Assembly: GCF_009932725.1 (NCBI RefSeq)
Contig: NZ_BLJU01000002.1
Span: 248,001 to 312,000 of the forward strand
DNA from: Pseudomonas yangonensis
GTDB taxonomy: Bacteria; Pseudomonadota; Gammaproteobacteria; Pseudomonadales; Pseudomonadaceae
Direction of reading: 5' to 3'
DNA length: 64,000 bases
Shown here in pieces: positions 16,960 through 28,108 of this stretch (position 1 is its first letter; each line of letters opens with the position of its first letter). A program made the position numbers and the translations under genes. A model generated the notes under the pieces. It had not been told where the DNA came from, did no database searches, and saw nothing but the letters and a program-made list of their open reading frames with translations.

Positions 16960-17661
16960 TTAGCCGCCGAGGTAGGCGTCGCGTACCTTGGGGTCGCTGA
17001 GCAGCTCTTCGCCAGTGCCACGCATGACGATGTGGCCGTTCTCCAGCACGTAACCGCGATCAGCCAGCTTCAGCGCCTGGTTGGCGTTCTGCTCGACCAG
17101 GAACACGGTCACGCCGTCCTTGCGCAGTTGCTCGATGATGTCAAAGATCTGCTGGATGATGATCGGCGCCAGACCCAGCGACGGCTCGTCGAGCAGCAAC
17201 AGGTTGGGCTTGCTCATCAAGGCGCGGCCGATGGCGAGCATCTGCTGCTCACCACCGCTCATGGTGCCGGCACGCTGGGCGAAACGTTCCTTCAGGCGCG
17301 GGAACAGGTGCAGGACCTTGTCCAGTTGCTCCTGATTGTCCGCCTTGTCACCGAAGAAGCCGCCCATGGCCAGGTTTTCCTCGACGGTCAGGCGGGCGAA
17401 CACGCGACGGCCTTCCGGCACGATGGCGATGCTCTTGCGCATGATCTCCGGGGTGTCCATGCCCACCAGCTCTTCACCCAGGTAACGGATGCTGCCACTG
17501 GTGGCGCGCGGGTTGCCGCACAGGGTCATCAGCAGCGTCGACTTGCCGGCACCGTTGGCGCCGATCAGGGTGACGATCTCGCCTTTCTGCACTTCGATGC
17601 TGACGTCGTGCAGGGCCTGGATCTTGCCGTAGAAGGTTGAGACGTTGTTGAAACTCAGCAT
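16960..17661 (-). CDS. braG: Branched-chain amino acid ABC transporter ATPase (LivF type)
   Basis: A 233-residue ABC ATPase. Walker A is GANGAGKST, the signature is MSGGEQQML and Walker B is LLLLDEPSLGL. The short LivF-type form ends GTGEELLSDPKVRDAYLGG. It energises high-affinity leucine/isoleucine/valine uptake with BraF and the BraDE membrane pair. It is the last gene of the operon, with braF 3 bases upstream and a terminator after it. Confidence 0.92.
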   Translation of the reverse strand: MLSFNNVSTFYGKIQALHDVSIEVQKGEIVTLIGANGAGKSTLLMTLCGNPRATSGSIRYLGEELVGMDTPEIMRKSIAIVPEGRRVFARLTVEENLAMGGFFGDKADNQEQLDKVLHLFPRLKERFAQRAGTMSGGEQQMLAIGRALMSKPNLLLLDEPSLGLAPIIIQQIFDIIEQLRKDGVTVFLVEQNANQALKLADRGYVLENGHIVMRGTGEELLSDPKVRDAYLGG

Positions 17662-17664
17662 GGG

Positions 17665-18432
17665 TTACGCCTCCCCCAGATAGGCTTTGATCACGTCCGG
17701 GTTGTTGCGGATCTCGTCCGGCGTGCCGTCGGCCAGGGGAGTGCCCTGGTTGATCACGTAGATGTGGTCGGAAATGCTCATCACCAGCTTCATGTCGTGC
17801 TCGATCAGCAGCACGGTGACATTGTGCTGGTCGCGCAGCATGCCGATCAGTGCCTTGAGGTCTTCGGTCTCGCGCGGGTTGAGGCCGGCGGCCGGCTCGT
17901 CGAGCATAAGGATGCTCGGACGCGTCATCATGCAGCGGGCGATTTCCAGACGGCGTTGCTGACCGTAGGCCAGGGTGCCGGCACTGCGGTTGGCGAAGTC
18001 CACCAGGTCGACCTGCTCCAGCCAGTAGGCGGCGTATTCCATGGCCTCGCGTTCGCTGCGCCGAAATGCCGGAGTCTTGAAGAGGCCGGCCAGGTAGCCG
18101 GTGTTCAGATGGCGATGCTGGGCCACCAGCAGGTTTTCCACCGCGGTCATGTCCTTGAACAGACGCACGTTCTGGAAGGTCCGCACCACGCCCTTGCGGG
18201 CGATCTTGTGGCCCGGCAGGCCTTCGATCGCTTCGCCGTTGAGGCGGATGTTGCCGGAGCTCGGCTGGTAGAAACCGGTCAGGCAGTTGAATACGGTGGT
18301 CTTGCCGGCACCGTTCGGGCCGATCATCGAGACCACCTGCTTTTCCTTGACGTTCAGGCCCACCCCGTTGACGGCCAGCAGGCCGCCGAAACGCATGGAC
18401 AGGCCGCTTACTTCGAGAATCGTGCGGCTCAT
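17665..18432 (-). CDS. braF: Branched-chain amino acid ABC transporter ATPase (LivG type)
   Basis: A 255-residue ABC ATPase with Walker [10 protein letters not shown] and Walker [12 protein letters not shown], the latter the classic LivG sequence. In place of the canonical LSGGQ signature it has [13 protein letters not shown], as usual for LivG proteins. It pairs with BraG. Its start overlaps the braE stop by four bases. Confidence 0.92.
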   Translation of the reverse strand: MSRTILEVSGLSMRFGGLLAVNGVGLNVKEKQVVSMIGPNGAGKTTVFNCLTGFYQPSSGNIRLNGEAIEGLPGHKIARKGVVRTFQNVRLFKDMTAVENLLVAQHRHLNTGYLAGLFKTPAFRRSEREAMEYAAYWLEQVDLVDFANRSAGTLAYGQQRRLEIARCMMTRPSILMLDEPAAGLNPRETEDLKALIGMLRDQHNVTVLLIEHDMKLVMSISDHIYVINQGTPLADGTPDEIRNNPDVIKAYLGEA

Positions 18433-19684
18433 CGCTTCAGCTCCAGGTGGGGACGTTGCATCGGCAGCAACCCTTGCGGGCGCCAGATCATCATGAAGAT
18501 CATGACCAGACCGAAGAACAGCATGCGGTACTCGCTCAGTTCACGCATCTCCTGCAGCATCACCATGATGACCGCCGCCAGGATCACGCCCAGTTGCGAG
18601 CCCATGCCACCCAGCACGACGATGGCGAGGATCATCGCCGACTCGATGAAGGTGAACGACTCCGGCGTCACCAGGCCCTGACGGGCGGCGAAGAAGCTGC
18701 CGGCGAAACCGGCCAGGCTGGCGCCGATGGTGAAGGCCGAGAGCTTGATCACGGTTGGGTTCAGACCCAGCGCGCGGCAGGCGATCTCGTCTTCACGCAA
18801 GGCTTCCCAGGCACGGCCGATCGGCATGCGCAACAGGCGGTTGACCAGAAACAGCGTCAGCAGCACCAGCAGCAGGGCGATCAGATAGAGGAAAATCACC
18901 TTGTACTGCGAGTTGTAGGCCATCTCGAAGTAGCCGTGGAAGGTCGGCATGTCCGCCGGTACGCGACGTTCGAAGGACAGGCCGAACAGGGTCGGCTTGT
19001 TCTCGTTGGCGATGCTCAGGCCGTTGGGGCCGCCGGTCAGGTCGGTCAGGTTGCGCAGCAGGATGCGGATGATCTCGCCAAAGCCGAGTGTGACGATGGC
19101 CAGGTAGTCACCGCGCAGGCGCAGTACCGGGAAGCCCAGCAGGAAGCCGAACAGCGCCGCCATCATGCCGGCCAGCGGCAGGCAGATCCAGAAGCCCAGG
19201 CCGAAATAGTGCGCCAGGATCGCGTAGCTGTAGGCGCCGACCGCGTAGAAGCCGACGTAACCCAGATCGAGCAGACCGGCCAGGCCGACCACGATGTTCA
19301 GGCCCAGGCCGAGCATCACGTAGATCAGGATCAGCGTAGCGATGTCCACCGCGCCGCGGCTGGCGAAGAATGGCCACACCAGCGCCACCATGACCATGGC
19401 CAGAATGATCCAGCGCTGGGTGGAGGGCAGGGTGAGGAAGTTGCCAATCTGGCCGGTGCCGCTGGGTAGTTTCGGCCGACTGGCCCAGGCCGGGGTGATG
19501 CGGTCACGCAGCAGTTGCCAGAGGAAGATCAGCGTGGCGGCGCCGCCGATGCACCAGAGTTCGAAGGTGGTGGCCCCTTCCACGCGCAGGCCGATGCCGA
19601 CGGTGGTGAGTTTCAGGCCCAGTACCGGGTAGGAGATGATCAGCACCAGCAGGGCGCTGAAAATCGCGGATTTGAGGTTGCGGC

Positions 19685-19688
<4 letters not shown>
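18429..19688 (-). CDS. braE: Branched-chain amino acid permease (LivM type)
   Basis: A 419-residue membrane protein with about 10 hydrophobic segments. The LivM-type core [20 protein letters not shown] is at about residues 135-155 and [20 protein letters not shown] precedes the last helices. The N-terminal extension before the core matches the longer Pseudomonas BraE/LivM proteins. It forms the transmembrane channel with BraD. Its start overlaps braD by four bases. Confidence 0.92.
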
Positions 19689-20608
<920 letters not shown>

Positions 20609-20670
20609 TGCCTAACTCCTGGGCGCTTGCGTAAAGCGGCGCTTGTGGCGCAGCGCGAGGCCGGAATTCT

Positions 20671-20703
20671 TCTAATGAACAAAGCCCACTGCAGCAGTGG
20701 GCT
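20671..20703 (-). terminator. Attenuator-like hairpin between braC and braD
   Basis: A 9-bp perfect stem, AGCCCACTG/CAGTGGGCT with a 3-base loop, at 20683-20703. On the minus strand it is followed by TTGTTCATT, a weak T-rich tail. In the middle of an operon it would lower transcription of the permease genes relative to the abundant binding protein, a common pattern in ABC operons. Confidence 0.65.
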
Positions 20704-20801
20704 CTGGGTTAAGAACCTGATCATGAGCTGCTGCGCGTCGGCCCGCCGGGTTAATGGCGGGCACTCGCTCGCTAGCTCATGAATCAGCTTCTTCGGCGGG
20801 G

Positions 20802-21920
20802 TTACTTGGCTTCGGACTTGGTGCCGTCCTGATGCCACTCGTACACCACGAAGCTGAAGTCCTTCAGATCGCCCTTCTCGTCGAAGGCCAGGGTGCCGGT
20901 GGGGGTGTCGAAGCTGTTGGCGCGCAGAGCTTCTGCGACCTTGGCGGTGTCGGTGTCGCCGGCTTTTTCGATGCCTTCGGCGATGACCTGAACGGCAGCG
21001 TAGGCCGGGAATACGAACGGGCCGCTCGGGTCTTCGTTCTTGGCCTTGAACGCCTCGACCAGCGCCTGGTTCTTCGGATCCTGGTCGAAGGATTTCGGCA
21101 GGGTCACCAGCAGGCCTTCGGAAGCCGGGCCGGCGATGGCCGAGATTTCCTTGTTACCCACACCTTCCGGACCCATGAACTTGACGTTCAGGCCGCGCTC
21201 CTTGGTTTGGCGCAGCAGCAGGCCCAGCTCCGGGTGGTAGCCGCCGTAGTAGACGAAATCGACACCGGCCTGGTTGAGTTTGGCGATCAGCGCGGAGAAG
21301 TCCTTGTCGCCGGCGTTGATGCCTTCGAACATGGCGACTTTCACGCCTTTGCCTTCCAGTGTCTGCTTGACCGCAGTGGCGATGCCTTCGCCGTACTGCT
21401 GCTTGTCATGGATCACGGCAACGGTTTTCGGCTTGATGTGGTCGGCAATGAAGTTGCCGGCGGTCGGGCCTTGCAGACTGTCCAGGCCGATGGTGCGGAA
21501 GACCAGCTCGTAACCGCGGGAGGTGATGTCCGGGCTGGTGGAAGCCGCGGTGATCATCAGGATGCCTTCGTCTTCGTAGATGTCGGAAGCCGGTTGAGTG
21601 GAGCTGGAGCACAGGTGGCCAACCACGAACTTGACGCCGTCGTTGACGATCTTGTTGGCAACGGCAACGGCCTGCTTCGGATCGCACGCGTCGTCGTAGA
21701 CCACGCCTTCGAGCTGGGCGCCATTCACGCCGCCGGCCTTGTTGATCTGCTCGATGGCCATCTTGGCGCCGATGAATTGCATCTCACCGTACTGAGCAAC
21801 CGCACCGGTTACCGGACCGGCCAGGCCGATCTTGATGTTGTCGGCCGCCATCGAATAGCTGGCCGCCCCCGCCAGTGCCATTGCCGCGAACAGCTTGGAA
21901 ATCTGCTTAGCCTTGTTCAT
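20802..21920 (-). CDS. braC: Branched-chain amino acid binding protein
   Basis: A 372-residue protein with a Sec signal (MNKAKQISKLFAAMALAGAA, cleavage probably after SYSMA). The mature chain starts ADNIKIGLAGPVTGAVAQYG, and YDDACDPKQAVAVANKIVND carries a cysteine that usually forms the conserved disulfide with the one in VVGHLCSSST. It captures leucine, isoleucine, valine and some alanine or threonine in the periplasm for BraDEFG. It is the first gene of the operon. Confidence 0.93.
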   Translation of the reverse strand: MNKAKQISKLFAAMALAGAASYSMAADNIKIGLAGPVTGAVAQYGEMQFIGAKMAIEQINKAGGVNGAQLEGVVYDDACDPKQAVAVANKIVNDGVKFVVGHLCSSSTQPASDIYEDEGILMITAASTSPDITSRGYELVFRTIGLDSLQGPTAGNFIADHIKPKTVAVIHDKQQYGEGIATAVKQTLEGKGVKVAMFEGINAGDKDFSALIAKLNQAGVDFVYYGGYHPELGLLLRQTKERGLNVKFMGPEGVGNKEISAIAGPASEGLLVTLPKSFDQDPKNQALVEAFKAKNEDPSGPFVFPAYAAVQVIAEGIEKAGDTDTAKVAEALRANSFDTPTGTLAFDEKGDLKDFSFVVYEWHQDGTKSEAK

Positions 21921-22215
21921 GAGTGCTCCACTCTTGTGTTTTTCGTTGTTGTAGTTCTTGCGGCCGAAGCTGCAGAACCGGGTCTGTTACCCCGGTAATG
22001 CCCCCGGCAACTGTACCGGAACAGTGTAGAGCGCGGATTTGCGCCTTGAAAAGCCGGCAGCTGGAGGCGAAACGCGGAGTTGTCGCTAAATTGCAAGGAA
22101 TGTATAGAAAAACGGCGTGGCCTGGGTCGGCTGGCGAGCGTCGTGCGGTTGCCAGCGCAGTTGCCGACGCTATCATTGCGCGCCTGCATTCAACGCCATC
22201 GACACGGGACACACC

Positions 22216-22533
22216 ATGACGGATCAATCTAGCACCCTCTATGCCAAGCTGCTCGGCGAGACCGCGCCGATTCGTTGGCAGGAACTGCAGCCGTTCTTCG
22301 CCCGTGGTGCGCTGCTCTGGGTCGAGGGCAACCAGGATCTGGTGGCGGTCGCGCAGGCCGTGGCCGAGAATGATCAGGCTCGTGTTGCGCAATGGATGAA
22401 CCAGGGGCTGCTGTGCCGGTTCGAAGATTCGCGTGCCGAAGATCTGTTTACGCGTGACCCGCAACTGTGGGCAGTGGTGGTTGCGCCCTGGGTGCTGGTT
22501 CAGGAAAGAGCAGGGGATTCAACTCTGCACTGA
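22216..22533 (+). CDS. DUF2288 family protein
   Basis: A 105-residue soluble protein, MTDQSSTLYAKLLGETAPIR followed by WQELQPFFARGALLWVE. The sequence fits the small DUF2288 family of proteobacteria, whose function is unknown. It is divergent from braC. The start after a CACACC leader lacks a strong ribosome-binding site; an in-frame upstream extension has no support. Confidence 0.7.
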   Translation: MTDQSSTLYAKLLGETAPIRWQELQPFFARGALLWVEGNQDLVAVAQAVAENDQARVAQWMNQGLLCRFEDSRAEDLFTRDPQLWAVVVAPWVLVQERAGDSTLH

Positions 22534-22626
22534 AATGGCGCATGCAGGGCTGGAAGTGGCGGACTAGACTCTTCGGGCGCTCCGTCAGGAAGCATCAAGC
22601 GGCGTTACGGCAAAGGAGAGAGCACC

Positions 22627-22995
22627 ATGTTCGAACCCGGTCACCTTCATCGCAGCAATCCGCCTGGTCTGGGCGGACAACCCGGTTACAGCATCGATTT
22701 CTATTATGAGGTTCGCAAGGACCCGCGGGAAGGGCCGATGCTGCACGGGCGTCTGGTCGGCGAGATCGACGGCAAGGCCTTCGAGGAGGTCTTTGACATG
22801 CACCGCGATACCGCCTTCAACTTCGCCAGCGTGATTTCCCGTCTGGTGGCCAAGCACGGCTTGCCACCCAACCACAGCCCGATCATGCGTGCGCATGCCG
22901 AATACGACGCGATTTTCGAGGACATCCGCGCCCAGTTGCATGCCGCACCGGGAGAAGCGGTGGACCTCGACCATCTGCAGCGCGACGGCCTATAG
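22627..22995 (+). CDS. DUF5064 family protein
   Basis: A 122-residue protein, MFEPGHLHRSNPPGLGGQPG with FDMHRDTAFNFASVISRLVA in the middle, the conserved core of the Pseudomonas-restricted DUF5064 family. The function is unknown. The start follows AAAGGAGAGAGCACC, a strong ribosome-binding site. A bidirectional terminator follows. Confidence 0.75.
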   Translation: MFEPGHLHRSNPPGLGGQPGYSIDFYYEVRKDPREGPMLHGRLVGEIDGKAFEEVFDMHRDTAFNFASVISRLVAKHGLPPNHSPIMRAHAEYDAIFEDIRAQLHAAPGEAVDLDHLQRDGL

Positions 22996-23024
22996 ACGAC
23001 CTCGAGGGGTTTTGCAGGCGAAAA

Positions 23025-23051
23025 AAAACCGGATTCCAAGGATCCGGTTTT
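23025..23051. terminator. Bidirectional terminator between DUF5064 gene and bfd
   Basis: A 10-bp stem, AAAACCGGAT/ATCCGGTTTT with a 7-base loop and flanking A and T runs. It serves the convergent DUF5064 gene and bfd. Confidence 0.85.
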
Positions 23052-23067
23052 ATTCGCGGGCTGTGTT

Positions 23068-23286
23068 TCAGGCAGCTACGAAACCTGCGGGGTAGGCGAG
23101 CGATGCCTGACTGCTCTGCGCTTCGGCGATGGTTTCGCGAACTACCTGCTTGGCCAGGCAGGCGCACTTGCCGCACTGGCTGGCGATACCCAGCGTGCCG
23201 CGTACTTCGCGGTAGCTGCAGCAGCCTTCATAGACCGCTTCGCGGATTTGCGTATCGGTGACACCTTCACAGAGGCAGACGTACAT
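23068..23286 (-). CDS. bfd: Bacterioferritin-associated ferredoxin
   Basis: A 72-residue [2Fe-2S] protein, MYVCLCEGVTDTQIREAV, with the cluster ligands in CLC (C4, C6) and in QCGKC (C39, C42). Bfd reduces bacterioferritin to release stored iron. The ATG at 23284-23286 gives the usual start. A Fur-box-like sequence lies upstream, consistent with induction under iron starvation. Confidence 0.9.
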   Translation of the reverse strand: MYVCLCEGVTDTQIREAVYEGCCSYREVRGTLGIASQCGKCACLAKQVVRETIAEAQSSQASLAYPAGFVAA

Positions 23287-23330
23287 AAGCAAGGCTCGTC
23301 TTGGTAGTTCTGTTCGATGGGTCGGATACT

Positions 23331-23352
23331 AATGTTAATGAGAATGCTTGTC
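23331..23352 (-). promoter_or_regulatory. Probable Fur box upstream of bfd
   Basis: The stretch AATGTTAATGAGAATGCTTG resembles the AT-rich GATAAT/ATTATC hexamer arrays bound by ferric uptake regulator, 45-65 bases before the bfd start. bfd is Fur-regulated in P. aeruginosa; the match here is imperfect. Confidence 0.5.
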
Positions 23353-23414
23353 AAAGATCGATTGCGAATGCTCGCATCTCCTGACGAACGGTGTATGAGA
23401 CCGTTGCGCAGATA

Positions 23415-23442
23415 TGAAAAAACCGGCCTTGGCCGGTTTTTC
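23415..23442 (-). terminator. Terminator after rnt
   Basis: A 10-bp stem, AAAACCGGCC/GGCCGGTTTT, with a T run on the minus strand, 25 bases past the rnt stop. Confidence 0.85.
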
Positions 23443-23466
23443 ATTGAAGGGTGAATGCGCCGAGGC

Positions 23467-24141
23467 TCACTGATCGAACTCGTCCCAGCCGCCCATTTCC
23501 TTCCAGCGGTTGACGATGCCGCAGAACAGCTCGGCGGTTTTCTCGGTGTCGTAACGGGCCGAATGCGCCTCCTTGCCATCGAATTCGATGCCAGCTGCCT
23601 GGCAGGCCTTGGCCAGCACGGTCTGACCGTAGGCGAGGCCGGCCAATGTGGCAGTGTCGAAGCTGGAGAAGGGGTGGAAGGGGTTGCGCTTGATGCCGCA
23701 ACGCGCCACCGCGGCATTCAGAAAGCCCAGGTCGAAGCTGCTGTTGTGGCCGACCAGGATCGCGCGCTTGCAGCCGGCCGATTTGATCGACTTGCGCAAA
23801 CCCTTGAATATCTCGCCGAGGGCGTGCTCTTCGCTCACCGCCATGCGCAGCGGATGATCGAGCTTGATACCGGTGAACTCCAGCGCCGCGGCTTCGATAT
23901 TGGCGCCCTCGAAGGGCTCGATACGGAAGAAGTGGGTGTGATCCGGATAAAGAAAGCCGCTCTCGTCCATGGCGATGGTGGTCGCGGCGATTTCCAGCAG
24001 GGCGTCGGTAGCACTATTGAAGCCGCCAGTCTCGACATCCACCACCACCGGCAGGTAGCCGCGAAAGCGCGCCGCCATGGGCGTGCGCGGGCCGGAGGGC
24101 AGGCTGGGTTCGAGTTCGTCTTCGTAATTGTCTTCGCTCAC
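23467..24141 (-). CDS. rnt: Ribonuclease T
   Basis: A 224-residue DEDD-family 3'-5' exoribonuclease with DVETGGF (first D and E), [11 protein letters not shown] and [14 protein letters not shown] for the remaining acidic residues and the histidine. It trims tRNA CCA ends and matures 5S and 23S rRNA 3' ends. The best start is the GTG at 24139-24141 (reading [15 protein letters not shown]), which overlaps the pyrC stop as GTGA and so suggests translational coupling. Readings from further upstream would cross pyrC. Confidence 0.9.
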   Translation of the reverse strand: MSEDNYEDELEPSLPSGPRTPMAARFRGYLPVVVDVETGGFNSATDALLEIAATTIAMDESGFLYPDHTHFFRIEPFEGANIEAAALEFTGIKLDHPLRMAVSEEHALGEIFKGLRKSIKSAGCKRAILVGHNSSFDLGFLNAAVARCGIKRNPFHPFSSFDTATLAGLAYGQTVLAKACQAAGIEFDGKEAHSARYDTEKTAELFCGIVNRWKEMGGWDEFDQ

Positions 24142-25184
24142 GCCTGGCCCTCCAGCAGCTTCCAGCGCAGGGTTTCGCCGGCACGCAGCGGTACTACGCT
24201 GTTTTCGCCCAGCGGCAGGCTGGCCGGTACGGTCCACTCTTCACGGACCAGGGTAATGCTGTCGGTGTTGCGCGGCAGACCGTAGAAGTCCGGGCCGTGG
24301 AAGCTGGCGAAGGCTTCCAGCTTGTCCAGGGCGTTGCGCTGCTCGAAGGCTTCGGCGTACAGCTCGATGGCGGCATAGGCGGTGTAGCAGCCAGCGCAGC
24401 CGCAAGCCGCTTCCTTGGCGTGCTTGGCGTGCGGCGCCGAGTCAGTGCCCAGGAAGAACTTGACGTTACCGCTGGTGGCGGCGTCGAGCAGGGCTTCCTG
24501 GTGTACGTTGCGCTTGAGGATCGGCAGGCAATAGAAGTGCGGACGAATACCGCCAACCAGCATATGGTTGCGGTTGTACAACAGGTGGTGGGCCGTGATG
24601 GTGGCGCCGACGTTGGCCGAGGCCGCCTCAACGAACTGCACTGCGTCACGGGTGGTGATGTGCTCGAACACCACTTTCAGCGTGGGGAAGCGCTCGACCA
24701 CGCGGGTCAGGTGCTCGTCGATGAAGGCCTTCTCGCGGTCGAACACGTCGATCTCGGCGCGGGTCACCTCGCCATGCACCAGCAGCAGCATGCCGACTTC
24801 GGCCATCGCTTCCAGCGCCGGGAAGATCTTGTCGATGCTGGTGACGCCCGAATCGGAGTTGGTGGTGGCGCCGGCCGGGTAGAGCTTGGCGGCATGCACG
24901 AAGCCGCTGGCCTTGGCTGCGCGCACATCCTCGGGGCTGGTGTTGTCGGTGAGGTAGAGCACCATCAGCGGCTCGAAGCGGCTGCCAGCCGGGCGCGCAG
25001 CGAGAATGCGCTGGCGATAGGCGTCGGCTTCGGCGGCATTGCGCACCGGCGGTACCAGGTTGGGCATGATGATGGCGCGGCCGAAAGTGCGCGCGGCGTC
25101 GCCGACGGTGTGTGGCAGCACCGCGCCGTCGCGCAGGTGAATGTGCCAGTCATCGGGACGCAGGAGAGTCAGGCGGTCGGACAT
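24138..25184 (-). CDS. pyrC: Dihydroorotase
   Basis: A 348-residue class II dihydroorotase. The zinc motif HIHLRDG (two metal histidines) is near residue 15, the carbamylated lysine is in [16 protein letters not shown], and the final zinc aspartate is in [13 protein letters not shown]. It catalyses the third step of pyrimidine synthesis. The start [16 protein letters not shown] is chosen over a longer frame from 25289 because it matches the family N-terminus. Confidence 0.95.
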   Translation of the reverse strand: MSDRLTLLRPDDWHIHLRDGAVLPHTVGDAARTFGRAIIMPNLVPPVRNAAEADAYRQRILAARPAGSRFEPLMVLYLTDNTSPEDVRAAKASGFVHAAKLYPAGATTNSDSGVTSIDKIFPALEAMAEVGMLLLVHGEVTRAEIDVFDREKAFIDEHLTRVVERFPTLKVVFEHITTRDAVQFVEAASANVGATITAHHLLYNRNHMLVGGIRPHFYCLPILKRNVHQEALLDAATSGNVKFFLGTDSAPHAKHAKEAACGCAGCYTAYAAIELYAEAFEQRNALDKLEAFASFHGPDFYGLPRNTDSITLVREEWTVPASLPLGENSVVPLRAGETLRWKLLEGQA

Positions 25185-25336
25185 GAAGGCTTCCAGGCGG
25201 GTAAAACGTGGCCGCATGTTAACTGAAAAGCGCCTGCTCGCGCTCGCGCCGACGCGACAATCGCATGCAGGGGTCAAGTTTCCGCGCACCTGACCGATAC
25301 CCCGTGAGAATGCCCTGAACCGCCGTGGAGCCTGTC

Positions 25337-26278
25337 GTGCGTGCGCCCAATTTCCTCCTGATCAGCCTGCTGGCTGGCATGCCTCTGTGCCTGCCGGCGC
25401 ATGCCATCAGCTTCCAGACGCGGCTGGAGAAGGTGGAGTGGACGGTGGAGGGCGATCAGTTCGAATGCCGCCTGAGTCAGCCGATCAGCAACTTTGGCAG
25501 CGGCGAGTTCGTGCGCCGCGCGGGTGAGCAGGTCACCTTCCGCCTCAAGGCCCGTGAGCGCTGGATGGGCGCGGGCTCGGCAACCCTGTTGGCGGCAGCG
25601 GCGCCCTGGCAACCGGGGCGCGGCGATATCAACCTGGGCGTTGTCAGCGTCGGTAATGGCGAGGTGCCGTTCAACAGCTCGCAGGAGCAGGGCGCGCGCC
25701 TGCTCACCGGTCTGCTGGAAGGGCGCAGCCCGGTGGTGCGCCATCGCACGCTCAATGGCGGTGAAAATCTGGAAGTGCGGCTACTGCCGGTGAAGTTTCA
25801 CAAGGCCTATGACGATTACCAGGCGTGCACCGCCAAGCTGCTGCCGGTCAATTTCGATCAGATTCGCCAGGCGCAGATCGGCTTTCCCGGCGGTGGCATC
25901 GATCTCGACCCAATGGCCAAGGCCAAGCTCGACATCATCCTCGACTTCGTCAAGGCCGACCCCAGCATCAACAGCTTTCAGATCGACGGCCACGCCGACA
26001 ACAGCGGCAATCGCCTGACCAACCGTGATCTCTCCCGTCGCCGTGCCTTGGCCGTGCAGGAGTATCTGATAGCCGGTGGTATTCCGGCCGAGCAGATCAC
26101 CATGCGCTTTCATGGCGAGCGTTACCCGCTGGTGCCGAACAACAACGAAGCCAATCGCGCCAAGAACCGCCGGGCGACCCTGCGCCTGGATCGCGTGCCG
26201 CAGCCCGAGACGCCGCAGCAGAGTGCTCCCGCTCCCGCCACGCCGCCTGCCGATCCAGCAGGCAGCCGACCCTCCTGA
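25337..26278 (+). CDS. motY: Flagellar stator-associated protein MotY
   Basis: A 313-residue protein with a signal peptide ([18 protein letters not shown], cleaved before ISFQT), an N-terminal MotY-specific domain and a C-terminal OmpA-like peptidoglycan-binding domain ([20 protein letters not shown]). It forms the T-ring part that holds the MotAB/MotCD stators. I chose the GTG at 25337 because GGAG lies at 25327-25330; the GTG at 25325 is a possible alternative. motY next to pyrC and argG is the standard Pseudomonas arrangement. The tail is proline- and alanine-rich. Confidence 0.88.
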   Translation: MRAPNFLLISLLAGMPLCLPAHAISFQTRLEKVEWTVEGDQFECRLSQPISNFGSGEFVRRAGEQVTFRLKARERWMGAGSATLLAAAAPWQPGRGDINLGVVSVGNGEVPFNSSQEQGARLLTGLLEGRSPVVRHRTLNGGENLEVRLLPVKFHKAYDDYQACTAKLLPVNFDQIRQAQIGFPGGGIDLDPMAKAKLDIILDFVKADPSINSFQIDGHADNSGNRLTNRDLSRRRALAVQEYLIAGGIPAEQITMRFHGERYPLVPNNNEANRAKNRRATLRLDRVPQPETPQQSAPAPATPPADPAGSRPS

Positions 26279-26384
26279 GCTACTTTGGCGTCGCTTGGTC
26301 AACTCCGACTGTCGCACCCCTGTAAATTAAGCCGCTTGGCCAGTAGAATCACCGGTTTTACCGTACAACCCGTGGAGTGATGGC

Positions 26385-27602
26385 ATGGCGGACGTCAAAA
26401 AGGTAGTTCTGGCCTATTCCGGTGGCCTGGACACCTCGGTGATCCTCAAGTGGCTGCAAGATACCTATAACTGTGAAGTGGTGACCTTCACCGCCGATCT
26501 CGGCCAGGGCGAGGAGGTCGAACCGGCTCGTGCCAAGGCTCAGGCCCTGGGCGTCAAGGAAATCTACATCGACGACCTGCGCGAAGAGTTCGTCCGCGAT
26601 TTCGTCTACCCGATGTTCCGCGCCAACACCATCTACGAAGGCGAGTACCTGCTGGGTACCTCCATCGCCCGTCCGCTGATCGCCAAGCGCCTGATCGAGA
26701 TCGCCAACGAGACCGGCGCTGACGCCATCTCCCACGGTGCCACCGGCAAGGGCAACGACCAGGTGCGTTTCGAGCTGGGCGCCTATGCGCTGAAACCGGG
26801 TGTGAAAGTCATCGCCCCGTGGCGCGAGTGGGACCTGCTGTCGCGCGAGAAGCTGATGGACTACGCCGAGAAGCACGCCATCCCGATCGAGCGTCACGGC
26901 AAGAAGAAGTCGCCGTACTCCATGGATGCCAACTTGCTGCACATCTCCTATGAGGGCGGCGTGCTGGAAGACACCTGGACCGAGCACGAAGAAGACATGT
27001 GGCGTTGGACCAAGTCGCCGGAAGCGGCGCCGGACGCCCCGACCTACATCGAGCTGACCTACAAGGCCGGTGACATCGTCGCCATCGACGGCAAGGCCAT
27101 GACCCCGGCGCAGGTACTGGCCGAGCTGAACCGCATCGGTGGCGAGAACGGCATCGGCCGTCTGGACATCGTCGAGAACCGTTTCGTCGGCATGAAGTCC
27201 CGCGGCTGCTACGAAACTCCCGGCGGCACCATCATGCTCAAGGCCCACCGCGCCATCGAGTCGATCACCCTCGACCGCGAAGTGGCTCACCTGAAAGACG
27301 AGCTGATGCCGAAATACGCCAGCCTGATCTACAACGGTTTCTGGTGGAGCCCGGAGCGTCTGATGCTGCAACAGATGATCGACGCTTCCCAGGCCAACGT
27401 GAACGGTGTGGTGCGCCTGAAGCTGTACAAGGGCAACGTCATCGTCACCGGCCGCAAGTCCGACGATTCGCTGTTCGACGCCAACATCGCGACCTTCGAG
27501 GAAGACGGCGGCGCCTACAACCAGCAGGACGCGGCGGGCTTCATCAAGCTCAACGCCCTGCGCATGCGTATCGCTGCAGGCAAGGGGCGCAAGCTGGTCT
27601 GA
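26385..27602 (+). CDS. argG: Argininosuccinate synthase
   Basis: A 405-residue protein. The N-terminal PP-loop reads [15 protein letters not shown], followed by [15 protein letters not shown] and GNGIGR-like substrate loops. It joins citrulline and aspartate with ATP to make argininosuccinate in arginine synthesis. Full length for the family. A terminator follows, which separates it from gloA. Confidence 0.95.
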   Translation: MADVKKVVLAYSGGLDTSVILKWLQDTYNCEVVTFTADLGQGEEVEPARAKAQALGVKEIYIDDLREEFVRDFVYPMFRANTIYEGEYLLGTSIARPLIAKRLIEIANETGADAISHGATGKGNDQVRFELGAYALKPGVKVIAPWREWDLLSREKLMDYAEKHAIPIERHGKKKSPYSMDANLLHISYEGGVLEDTWTEHEEDMWRWTKSPEAAPDAPTYIELTYKAGDIVAIDGKAMTPAQVLAELNRIGGENGIGRLDIVENRFVGMKSRGCYETPGGTIMLKAHRAIESITLDREVAHLKDELMPKYASLIYNGFWWSPERLMLQQMIDASQANVNGVVRLKLYKGNVIVTGRKSDDSLFDANIATFEEDGGAYNQQDAAGFIKLNALRMRIAAGKGRKLV

Positions 27603-27627
27603 TAGACTGGCTGCACCGTGTCACAAG

Positions 27628-27656
27628 AACCCCGGCCACGCGCCGGGGTTCTGCTT
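27628..27656 (+). terminator. argG terminator
   Basis: A 9-bp perfect stem, AACCCCGGC/GCCGGGGTT, followed by CTGCTTT. Confidence 0.8.
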
Positions 27657-27675
27657 TCCAGAAGAGGAAAACCTG

Positions 27676-28047
27676 ATGAGACTGCTGCATACCATGCTGC
27701 GCGTCGGCGATCTGGACAAGTCCATCGCCTTCTACACCGAGGTGCTGGGCATGACCCTGCTGCGGCGCAAGGATTATCCGGATGGCCAGTTCACCCTCGC
27801 GTTCGTCGGCTACGGCGACGAGGCGCACAACAGCGTGATCGAGCTGACCCACAACTGGGGCGTCGATAGCTACGAGCTGGGCACTGGCTACGGCCATATC
27901 GCTCTGGAAGTCGAGGACGTCTACAAGGCCTGCGAGGACATCCGTGCGCGCGGCGGCAAGATCACCCGCGAGCCCGGTCCGATGAAGCACGGCACGCGTA
28001 TCCTGGCCTTCGTCGAAGACCCGGACGCACCCCGAAGTTTTCACTGA
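27676..28047 (+). pseudogene. gloA: Glyoxalase I gene, 5' part, interrupted by the island
   Basis: The frame encodes lactoylglutathione lyase, [20 protein letters not shown], up to AFVEDPD at codon 117 (position 28026). It then runs into island sequence as APRSFH and stops. The missing end (GYKIELLSPSRRD) is found at 53834-53875. Of the four metal ligands known in E. coli GlxI (H5, E56, H74, E122), the first three are here and the fourth lies in the separated end, so the truncated product should be inactive. The normal role is methylglyoxal detoxification with glutathione. Confidence 0.9.
28027..28038 (+). repeat. Left terminal inverted repeat of the island
   Basis: GCACCCCGAAGT begins directly after the last host codon GAC of gloA. 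It matches the right end in 11 of 12 positions in inverted orientation. Confidence 0.75.
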
Positions 28048-28048
28048 T

Positions 28049-28082
28049 TTGACACCCTTCCAAAGTGTTCTACATATGGACA
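28049..28082 (+). promoter_or_regulatory. Probable ginA promoter overlapping a repeated ATATGGACA site
   Basis: TTGACA at 28049-28054 and TACATA at 28071-28076, 16 bases apart, make a good sigma-70 promoter 33 bases before the ginA start. The motif ATATGGACA at 28074-28082 recurs at 53751-53759, and GTCCAT lies at 28105-28110. This places a probable recombinase or GinD binding site over the promoter, so the operon may be autoregulated. Confidence 0.55.
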
Positions 28083-28108
28083 AGTCGCTCAGCAAATGAG
28101 AACCGTCC

